NCBI GenBank assembly: GCA_002347185.1
Contig: DDXK01000097.1
Coordinates: forward strand, 1-8,326
Direction: 5' to 3'
DNA length: 8,326 nucleotides
Source: Desulfobulbaceae bacterium UBA2262
GTDB lineage: Bacteria > Desulfobacterota > Desulfobulbia > Desulfobulbales > Desulfurivibrionaceae
Shown: positions 1-5,080 of the stretch, piece by piece
Layout: every line of letters starts with the position of its first letter
How positions within the stretch are numbered: position 1 is the first letter of the stretch
The notes under the pieces: model-generated
The model's input: only the letters and a program-made list of their open reading frames with translations
What the model was told of the DNA's origin: nothing
Database searches by the model: none
Made by a program: the position numbers and the translations under genes

Positions 1-209
1 AAAGGTGGGGTAAGAGCCCACCGCCTTCATGGCGACATGAAGGGCACGGCAAACCCCTCCCGGAGCAAAACCAAATAGGGAAGCGCTTGAGGACGGCCCG
101 TCCGAGGCTTCCGGGTAGGTTGCAGGAGGCGCCGGGCAACCGGCAGCCCTAGAGAAATGATCATGGCCCCCTTTGCCGGGGGTACAGAATCCGGCTTACA
201 GCCCACTCC
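1..209 (+). ncRNA. rnpB: RNase P RNA (type A-like), 3' portion only
   Basis: This is the catalytic RNA of RNase P, which removes 5' leaders from tRNA precursors. It is recognised from conserved blocks in the right order: GTAAGAG in a GGTGGG/CCCACC hairpin (4-22, P13-like), GGAGCAAAACCAAATAGGG (62-80), the GGGTAGG loop (113-119), CCTAGAGAAATGA (148-160) and ACAGAATCCGGCTTA (184-198). The GGT at 114-116 matches the loop that pairs with the tRNA 3' CCA. Two hairpins carry GNRA tetraloops: GCGA at 32-35 in an 8-bp stem (24-31/36-43, P14-like) and GCAA at 136-139 (131-135/140-144, P18-like). In type A RNAs such loops dock on P8. By comparison with the E. coli RNA, recalled from memory, roughly the first 60 percent of the gene lies left of the window. 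The 3' end is placed just before the T-run at 210, which is an estimate. Confidence 0.93.
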
Positions 210-216
210 TTTTTTT
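210..216 (+). terminator. T-run directly after rnpB, possible termination site
   Basis: Seven T follow CAGCCCACTCC, the presumed 3' strand of the closing P1 helix of RNase P RNA. A U-run at the foot of a helix is what an intrinsic terminator needs, but the 5' partner strand would lie several hundred bases upstream, outside the window. Termination here is therefore inferred only. No compact hairpin sits immediately before the T-run. Confidence 0.3.
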
Positions 217-220
217 CTGC

Positions 221-256
221 GCCGCCCGCCTTTCCGCTCCCGGAAAGGCGGGCGGC
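221..256. repeat. Perfect 15-bp inverted repeat (hairpin) between rnpB and ispDF
   Basis: Arms 221-235 (GCCGCCCGCCTTTCC) and 242-256 (GGAAAGGCGGGCGGC) are perfectly complementary around a 6-nt loop, giving a very stable hairpin. No T-run follows it on either strand: on + the run lies before it, and on - an A-run follows. It therefore does not fit an intrinsic terminator. It could be a transcript-end processing or stabilising element for rnpB, or a 5' leader structure of ispDF, whose start codon is 40 nt further on. Confidence 0.75.
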
Positions 257-296
257 ATCGGCAGACCACCAGCACCTTCACACCGTAACGGAGAGC

Positions 297-1496
297 ATGC
301 GCACAACGACAGCAATCATTGCCGCGGGCGGCGCCGGCCTGCGCATGGGCACCACGCTCCCCAAGCAGTTTGCCCTGCTCGCCGGCGTCCCGATCCTGAT
401 CCACACCCTCCGCGCCTTTGCCGCAGTGGCCGTCGTCGAGGAGCTGATCGTGGTGGCGCCGGCCGCCCATCTCGACCGGACCCGCTCCCTGCTCGCCGAA
501 TTCGGCCTGCTGGACCGCTGCCGGGTGGTGGCCGGCGGCCGACTCCGGCAGGACTCGGTGCGTTGCGGCCTGGAGGCGGTGGCGGAAACCTCGGAGCTGG
601 TCGCGGTGCATGACGGCGCCCGCCCCCTGATCCAAAAGCCCGAGATCGAGCGCTGTCTGGCCGCGGCCGCCGAAGCCGGAGCCGCCCTTCTGGCGGTGCC
701 GGTCAAGGACACCCTGAAAGCGGTGGCGGAAGACGGTCTGATCCGTCACACCGTGGAGCGGGAAGGACTCTGGCAGGCCCAGACCCCCCAGGCCGCTCGA
801 CGCGAACTTCTGCAAAAGGCCTTCGCCCTGGCCGACCGGACCGGTTTCATCGGCACCGACGAGGCCTCCCTGCTCGAACATGCCAAGATCCCCGTGCGGG
901 TGGTGGAGGGCGCGGAGAGCAATCTCAAGATCACCCGCCCCGAAGACCTGCGCATAGCCGAGGCCCTGCTCATGGAAACCCAGTCCGCTTTCACCGCCCT
1001 CCGCATCGGACACGGCTTTGACGCCCACCGTCTGGTCAGGGACCGCGCCCTGGTTCTGGGCGGCCTCACCATCCCCCACGAGCTCGGCCTCCTTGGCCAT
1101 TCCGACGCCGATGTCCTCACCCACGCCCTCTGCGACGCCATCCTGGGCGCCATCGGCGCAGGCGACATCGGCCGCCACTTCCCGGACAGCGACCCTCAGT
1201 ACAAGGGTATCGCGAGCCTCCGCCTCCTGGAACACGTCATCGCCCTGGCCGCGGAAAAAGATTTCCGCCTCGGCAACGCCGACCTCACCGTGGTGGCCCA
1301 GCGGCCCAAACTCTCCCCGCATTTCCCGGCCATGCGCAAGCTCCTTGCCGAGGCCTGCCAAGTGGCGGAGGAGGCCATCAACCTCAAGGCCAGCACCACC
1401 GAGCAGATGGGCTACACCGGCCGCGAAGAGGGGATCAGCGCCCATGCCGTGGTCCTGATGGCGGCCCGCCACCCCTACCCCCTTTGCAGGGGGTAG
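297..1496 (+). CDS. ispDF: Bifunctional IspD/IspF enzyme of the MEP isoprenoid pathway
   Basis: This 399-aa cytosolic fusion covers two non-consecutive steps. IspD joins MEP to CTP to give CDP-ME, and IspF cyclises CDP-ME 2-phosphate to MEcPP; the intervening kinase IspE is not in the window. IspD occupies about residues 1-228, with nucleotide loop AAGGAGLRMG (9-18), PKQF (22-25), HDGARP (105-110), QTPQ (162-165), TDEASLLE (187-194) and TRPEDL (213-218). IspF occupies about 235-390, with GHGFDAHR (238-245), metal ligands D242, H244 and H276, GHSDADV (267-273), and STTEQMGYTGREEGI. The ATG at 297 is chosen because the nucleotide loop begins eight residues later; its GGAG (290-293) is only 3 nt away, an unusually short spacing. 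The last residues (YPLCRG) and the TAG stop are read from an inverted repeat shared with the oppositely oriented thpR, which it overlaps by 22 bp. Confidence 0.97.
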   Translation: MRTTTAIIAAGGAGLRMGTTLPKQFALLAGVPILIHTLRAFAAVAVVEELIVVAPAAHLDRTRSLLAEFGLLDRCRVVAGGRLRQDSVRCGLEAVAETSELVAVHDGARPLIQKPEIERCLAAAAEAGAALLAVPVKDTLKAVAEDGLIRHTVEREGLWQAQTPQAARRELLQKAFALADRTGFIGTDEASLLEHAKIPVRVVEGAESNLKITRPEDLRIAEALLMETQSAFTALRIGHGFDAHRLVRDRALVLGGLTIPHELGLLGHSDADVLTHALCDAILGAIGAGDIGRHFPDSDPQYKGIASLRLLEHVIALAAEKDFRLGNADLTVVAQRPKLSPHFPAMRKLLAEACQVAEEAINLKASTTEQMGYTGREEGISAHAVVLMAARHPYPLCRG

Positions 1497-1497
1497 G
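1474..1497. repeat. Inverted repeat carrying both stop codons of ispDF and thpR
   Basis: Arms CCTACCCCC (1474-1482) and GGGGGTAGG (1489-1497) are perfect 9-bp complements around the loop TTTGCA. The TAG in the right arm ends ispDF, and the CTA in the left arm is the TAG of thpR on the other strand. No T-run follows on either side, so it is not a typical intrinsic terminator, although it may still protect or define both 3' ends. Confidence 0.85.
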
Positions 1498-2017
1498 AGG
1501 CCTCGATGACGTGCAGGGCGCCCTTGGCCGTCAACTCGCTGGAATAGAGGTGGAACGCCTCGACCGGGAAGGCCTCCGTGGCAAAAAGGGCGTTGCCGGC
1601 CAGAAAGCGGGTCACCCTGACCAGCGGCGCTTCCTGGAGACGGGCCAGGGTGATGTGCGGGGCATACTTGCGCCCTTCCGGCGGCAGCCCCAGGCGGACC
1701 AGCAGACTTTCGATCCGGTTGCGCAGCACGCTCACCTCCTCGCCGGGCTCCACCCCAGCCCAGAGCACCCGCGGCGCCTTCCTGGGCGGGAAAAACCCCA
1801 GTCCCTTCACCCGCAGGGAGAAGGCAGGCGACGAGAGGCCGGCCAGCTCCTCCCGGATATCCCGGAAGACCCCGCCATCCACCTCGCCGATGAAGCGCAG
1901 GGTCAGGTGCAGCTGCTCCGGCCGCACCCATCTGGCCCCTGGCACTCCATGACAGAGCTCCCGCACTTGGCCGGCGATTTCCTCCGGCAGATCAATGGCA
2001 GTAAAAAGCCGGTACAT
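1475..2017 (-). CDS. thpR: RNA 2',3'-cyclic phosphodiesterase (ThpR / 2'-5' RNA ligase family)
   Basis: This 180-aa cytosolic protein belongs to the 2H phosphoesterase superfamily, whose members open 2',3'-cyclic phosphate ends of RNA to 2'-phosphates and, in vitro, join or cut 2'-5' RNA bonds. Both hallmark HxTx motifs are present and spaced as expected: HLTL at 37-40 and HITL at 121-124. Other family-like stretches are the N-terminal LFTAIDLP, RFIGEV after the first motif and GLGFFPPRKAPRVLWAGV near 72-89. The length is typical. The ATG at 2017 follows a GGGGAGGGG purine tract with about 4 nt spacing. The gene is transcribed alone, away from aroD, and its 3' end overlaps ispDF by 22 bp. Its substrate in the cell is not known from sequence. 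The family is clear; the precise function is the usual database-level assignment. Confidence 0.93.
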   Translation of the reverse strand: MYRLFTAIDLPEEIAGQVRELCHGVPGARWVRPEQLHLTLRFIGEVDGGVFRDIREELAGLSSPAFSLRVKGLGFFPPRKAPRVLWAGVEPGEEVSVLRNRIESLLVRLGLPPEGRKYAPHITLARLQEAPLVRVTRFLAGNALFATEAFPVEAFHLYSSELTAKGALHVIEASYPLQRG

Positions 2018-2050
2018 TTCCCCTCCCCGGGCAGGCTCGCCCCGCGCATG

Positions 2051-2065
2051 CCTGTTGACAACAGG
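2051..2065. promoter_or_regulatory. Operator-like palindrome over the candidate -35
   Basis: CCTGTT-GAC-AACAGG is an inverted repeat with 6-bp arms and a 3-bp centre, and it contains the TTGACA hexamer. A symmetric site at this position could be bound by a dimeric regulator that blocks the promoter. No known regulator consensus was recognised, and short palindromes also arise by chance. Confidence 0.3.
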
Positions 2066-2083
2066 AACGCGATGGAATAGTTT
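2055..2083 (+). promoter_or_regulatory. Candidate sigma-70-type promoter for aroD-aroE-aroA
   Basis: A perfect TTGACA (2055-2060) is followed after 17 nt by TAGTTT (2078-2083), a poor -10 matching 3 of 6 consensus bases. It would give an mRNA leader of roughly 160 nt before the aroD start. The strong -35 and correct spacing argue for it; the weak -10 argues against, or suggests that an activator is needed. Confidence 0.33.
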
Positions 2084-2250
2084 GTGGCCAGCGTAAAAGG
2101 CAAGAACGGCAACGGTTTACACTGCGCAACCCCATGGGTTTCCGTACCGCCTCCTCCCCTTTTTCCAGGGCCGGCATTGCGTTTGCCGTTTTCGCGCCGC
2201 AGCGTCTGTCATTGTCCCCTTTTTTTCAGCCTTTTTCCACGGAGAAGTGC

Positions 2251-2958
2251 ATGCCCAACGCCGCCACCCCAGCCCGCCGCCTCTGTGTTTCCATCGCCGC
2301 CCCCACTCTGGCCGCAGCTCTGGCCCTGGCCAGGGAATCAGAGGCCGGCGCCGATGTGCTCGAAATCCGCCTGGACAGCTTCGGGGAGCCGGCCATCGCC
2401 CCCTTTGTGAGCGGGCTGAAAAAGCCCCTGCTCTTCACCAACCGGCCCACCTGGGAAGGCGGCGCCTGCCAGGATGCAGAGGAAAAGCGCATCGGCCTGC
2501 TCAGCGAGGCCGCCGCAAGCGGGGCCGCCTATGTGGACATCGAACTGAACAGCCCGGCCGAGCTGCAGGCGGCCCTGATCAAAAAGGCCCGCGACAAGAA
2601 CTGCCGGACCATCGTCTCCTGGCACGACTTCCAATGCACCGCCTCCAGCCAGGCCCTGGCGACCATCTTCCAGGGCATGTGCCGGAGCGGGGCGGACATC
2701 GGCAAGATCGTCACCACCGCCCGCTGCTTCCAGGACGTCCTCCGGGTGCTGGCCCTCCAGGAAGAAGCCGCGGAAACCGGCTTCCCCCTCATCGCCTTCT
2801 GCATGGGCAGGGCGGGCATGATCAGCCGGGTGGCCACCACCGACCTCGGCGGCTACATGACCTACGCCGCCCCGGACCATGGCCCCGCCACCGCGCCCGG
2901 CCAGCTGCGGGCCTCGGCACTCCGCCGCATCTTCTCGGATCTTGGCCATGCCGATTGA
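2251..2958 (+). CDS. aroD: 3-dehydroquinate dehydratase, type I
   Basis: This cytosolic 235-aa enzyme dehydrates 3-dehydroquinate to 3-dehydroshikimate, step 3 of the shikimate pathway, through a Schiff base. Type I residues are all in place: E38 and R40 in ADVLEIRLD, catalytic H125 in SWHDF, Schiff-base K152 in GADIGKIVTTA, R193 in GMISR and Q218 in APGQL. This rules out the unrelated type II enzyme. The ATG at 2251 is preferred because GGAGAAG (2241-2247) lies at good spacing and the family-like sequence (RRLCVSIAAPT) starts within ten residues. The upstream in-frame ATG at 2134 would add 39 F/S-rich residues and has no ribosome binding site. It is the first gene of the aro cluster, and its last 11 bp overlap aroE. 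The length is slightly under the E. coli enzyme (about 252 aa). Confidence 0.96.
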   Translation: MPNAATPARRLCVSIAAPTLAAALALARESEAGADVLEIRLDSFGEPAIAPFVSGLKKPLLFTNRPTWEGGACQDAEEKRIGLLSEAAASGAAYVDIELNSPAELQAALIKKARDKNCRTIVSWHDFQCTASSQALATIFQGMCRSGADIGKIVTTARCFQDVLRVLALQEEAAETGFPLIAFCMGRAGMISRVATTDLGGYMTYAAPDHGPATAPGQLRASALRRIFSDLGHAD

Positions 2959-3778
2959 CGGGGCCACCGAACTCTACGGCATCATGGGCAACCCGGTCCG
3001 GCACAGCCTGAGCCCGGCCATGCACAACGCCGCCTTTGCCGCCCTGGGCCTCAACAAGGTCTATGTCGCTTTCCGGGTGGAGCAGGTAGCCGAGGCCATG
3101 GCCGGCCTGCGCGCTCTCGGGGTCCGGGGGCTGAGCGTGACCATCCCCCACAAGCAGGCGGTGATCGCGCATCTCGACTCCATCGACCCGGTGGCGAAAA
3201 AAATCGGGGCGGTGAACACCCTGCTCATCGACAACGGCAGAATCCACGGCCTCAACACCGACTGGCTCGGGGCCAACCGGGCCCTCTCCGCAAAAATGGA
3301 GCTGGCCGGCAGCTCGGTGCTCCTCCTGGGCGCCGGCGGCTCGGCCCGCGCCATCGGCTTCGGCCTCGTCGAGGCGGGCGCCTCCCTCACCATCGCCAGC
3401 CGCAGCCCGGAAAAGGGCCAGACCCTGGCACAGGCCCTCGGCTGCCCCTGGCTGCCCCTGGCCGATGCTCACCGCCATCGGGCCGACGCCCTGGTGAACG
3501 CCACCTCGGTGGGCATGGCTCCGCAGGAGGATGCCAGCCCCATAGCGGAGGAAGCCCTGGCCAATTTCCAGGTGGTCATGGACATCGTTTACGCCCCCCT
3601 GGAAACGCGGCTCTTAAAGGCTGGCAAGCAGGCCGGCTGCCGGTGCGTCGATGGCCTGGCCATGCTCCTCTACCAGGGGGTGGCCCAATTTGAAACCTGG
3701 ACCGGTGCAAAGGCGCCGGTTGATCTGATGCGCCAGAGCCTGCTTGCAAGCCTCGGCTACACCTCAACCAACGATTGA
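2948..3778 (+). CDS. aroE: Shikimate dehydrogenase (NADP+)
   Basis: This 276-aa enzyme reduces 3-dehydroshikimate to shikimate with NADPH (step 4). Shikimate-binding SLS is at 20-22 in GNPVRHSLSPAMHN; the catalytic pair is K69 (SVTIPHKQAV) and D105 (GLNTD). The Rossmann loop GAGGSARA spans 128-135, followed by SRSPEK (151-156) at the usual NADP phosphate-recognition position. NATSVGM (184-190), DIVYAPLETRLL (212-223) and DGLAMLLYQG (235-244) complete the family pattern. ATG 2948 is chosen because family members start about ten residues before G-x-x-G-N-P; a longer frame from 2879 would lie deep inside aroD. It overlaps the aroD end by 11 bp without an obvious ribosome binding site, which suggests translational coupling. 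A 10-bp tandem repeat (3441-3460) lies in the cofactor domain. Confidence 0.96.
   Translation: MPIDGATELYGIMGNPVRHSLSPAMHNAAFAALGLNKVYVAFRVEQVAEAMAGLRALGVRGLSVTIPHKQAVIAHLDSIDPVAKKIGAVNTLLIDNGRIHGLNTDWLGANRALSAKMELAGSSVLLLGAGGSARAIGFGLVEAGASLTIASRSPEKGQTLAQALGCPWLPLADAHRHRADALVNATSVGMAPQEDASPIAEEALANFQVVMDIVYAPLETRLLKAGKQAGCRCVDGLAMLLYQGVAQFETWTGAKAPVDLMRQSLLASLGYTSTND
3441..3460. repeat. 10-bp direct tandem repeat inside aroE
   Basis: GCTGCCCCTG occurs twice in a row and encodes part of GCPWLPLA (residues 165-172). The unit is not a multiple of three, so gain or loss of one copy would shift the aroE frame. Confidence 0.8.
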
Positions 3779-3782
3779 ACCG

Positions 3783-5057
3783 ATGAAAGAAATCACCCCC
3801 CTTGCCAAGATCGACACCACCCTCACCGTGCCCGGCTCTAAAAGCCTGACCCAGCGCGCCCTGATCGCCGCCGCCCTGGCCGATGGCGAGACCACCCTCA
3901 AGTGGCCCCTCACCAGCGAAGACACCGAATACACCTCCCAGGCCCTGGCCGCCATGGGGATCAAGGTCAGGCAAGGCAAGGAGGAATGGAAGGTCGCGGG
4001 CAAGGGCGGCAGGATCGCGGCGCCGGCCCAGGAGATCTTTCTGGGCAACAACGGCACCGCCACCCGCTTTCTCACCTCGGTGGCGGCCCTGGGCCACGGC
4101 AACTTCACCATCAATGGCGACAAGCGGATGACGGAAAGGCCGATCAAGCCCCTGATGGAGGCCCTGGCCGGCTGGGGGGTCGACATCAGGAGCATCCACA
4201 ACACCGGCTGCCCGCCTGTGGCCATCAAGGCCTCGGGCATCAGGGGCGGCAAGACCTTGCTGCCTGAGGGGAAAAGCAGCCAGTACCTCTCCTCGCTTTT
4301 GCTGGTGGCCCCCTATGCCGCCCAGCCGGCCGAGCTGAGCGTGGCCGGCGAGGTGCTCTCCAAACCTTACGTGACCATGACTTTAGCGGTGATGAAGGCC
4401 TTCGGCATCGAGGTTGCGGCCAACGAGGAGCTCAACCGTTTCCGCATCCCCCAGGGCTGCTACCGGGCCCAGGAATACCTGGTGGAGGGCGACGCCTCCA
4501 GCGCCTCCTACTTCTGGGCGGCCGCCGCAGTGACCGGCGGACGGGTGACCGTGGCCAACGTCCCCTCTCCGTCGCTGCAGGGGGACGCCGTCCTGGTGGA
4601 GATCCTGGCCCAAATGGGCTGCAGGGTGGAGCGTTCGGACAAGGGGATCACCGTCATCGGCACGAAAGAGCTGCGCGGGGTGGAAGTGGACATGGGCGAC
4701 TGCCCGGACGTGGTCCCCACCCTGGCGGTGGTGGCCAGTCAGGCCAGGGGCAGGACCGTGATCAGAAACATCGCCCACCTGCGCATCAAGGAATGCGACC
4801 GGCTGGCCGTGATGGTCAAGGAATTGTCAAAGCTCGGGGCCAAAATGCAGGAGCTGCCCGACGCCATGATCATCGAGGGAATCGACGCCAATCCGGGCCC
4901 GCTGCGGGGAGCTGAAATCGACACCTACAACGACCACCGCATCGCCATGTGCTTTGCCGTGGCCGGCCTGAAGGTGCCCGGGGTCAAGGTGAAGGGGGAG
5001 GAATGCGTGGCCAAGTCCTTCCCCGACTTCTGGGAACGCTTCCAGCTTCTCTACTGA
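3783..5057 (+). CDS. aroA: 3-phosphoshikimate 1-carboxyvinyltransferase (EPSP synthase)
   Basis: This 424-aa cytosolic enzyme joins shikimate 3-phosphate and PEP to give EPSP (step 6). Substrate and catalytic residues align with the E. coli enzyme: PGSKS with K20 and S21, R25, RMTERPI (115-121), SSQ at 165-167, GDASSASYF (236-244), D309 in DCPD, KECDR (336-340), NDHRIAMCF (383-391) and K411 in AKSFPD. The length is close to the 427 aa of E. coli. The PEP-site loop reads LGNNGTATRFL (87-97), keeping the glycine equivalent to E. coli G96 but with F where E. coli has P101, and N and T in place of A95 and M99. ATG 3783 lies 4 nt after the aroE stop. A TTG at 3744 in the same frame would add 13 unconserved residues and is not preferred. 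No T-run terminator follows the gene. Confidence 0.97.
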   Translation: MKEITPLAKIDTTLTVPGSKSLTQRALIAAALADGETTLKWPLTSEDTEYTSQALAAMGIKVRQGKEEWKVAGKGGRIAAPAQEIFLGNNGTATRFLTSVAALGHGNFTINGDKRMTERPIKPLMEALAGWGVDIRSIHNTGCPPVAIKASGIRGGKTLLPEGKSSQYLSSLLLVAPYAAQPAELSVAGEVLSKPYVTMTLAVMKAFGIEVAANEELNRFRIPQGCYRAQEYLVEGDASSASYFWAAAAVTGGRVTVANVPSPSLQGDAVLVEILAQMGCRVERSDKGITVIGTKELRGVEVDMGDCPDVVPTLAVVASQARGRTVIRNIAHLRIKECDRLAVMVKELSKLGAKMQELPDAMIIEGIDANPGPLRGAEIDTYNDHRIAMCFAVAGLKVPGVKVKGEECVAKSFPDFWERFQLLY

Positions 5058-5080
5058 ACGGGAGCTGGAGCCAGATCTTC

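Larger units (their letters stand above)
2018..2250. other. Divergent intergenic region between thpR and aroD
   Basis: These 233 bp must hold the start signals for thpR (leftward) and the aro cluster (rightward). It contains a consensus -35 in a palindrome (2051-2065), two copies of CCTTTTTCCA (2158-2167 and 2230-2239), a T7 run (2220-2226) and a weak 5-bp hairpin followed by TTTT (2172-2192). A weak leftward promoter for thpR may use TTGCCT (complement of 2098-2103) and TATTCC (complement of 2074-2079) with an 18-nt spacer. No convincing open reading frame or tRNA is seen. An open frame from ATG 2134 runs into aroD but is judged untranslated leader. Confidence 0.7.

Noticed and set aside
27..1931. 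634-codon open frame on the - strand across rnpB, ispDF and thpR
   Set aside because: It is a GC-rich shadow frame: its translation is Gly/Ala/His/Gln-rich with no family resemblance, while ispDF, thpR and rnpB on the same bases are clearly real.
2134..2250. N-terminal extension of AroD from ATG 2134
   Set aside because: No ribosome binding site, unlike ATG 2251 with GGAGAAG; the extra 39 residues are not expected for the family.
2879..2947. Earlier AroE start at 2879
   Set aside because: It would add 23 residues read out of the aroD coding region in another frame; family members start about ten residues before the SLS region, matching ATG 2948.
3744..3782. TTG start of AroA at 3744
   Set aside because: It would overlap aroE by 35 bp and add unconserved residues; ATG 3783 gives the usual EPSP synthase N-terminus.
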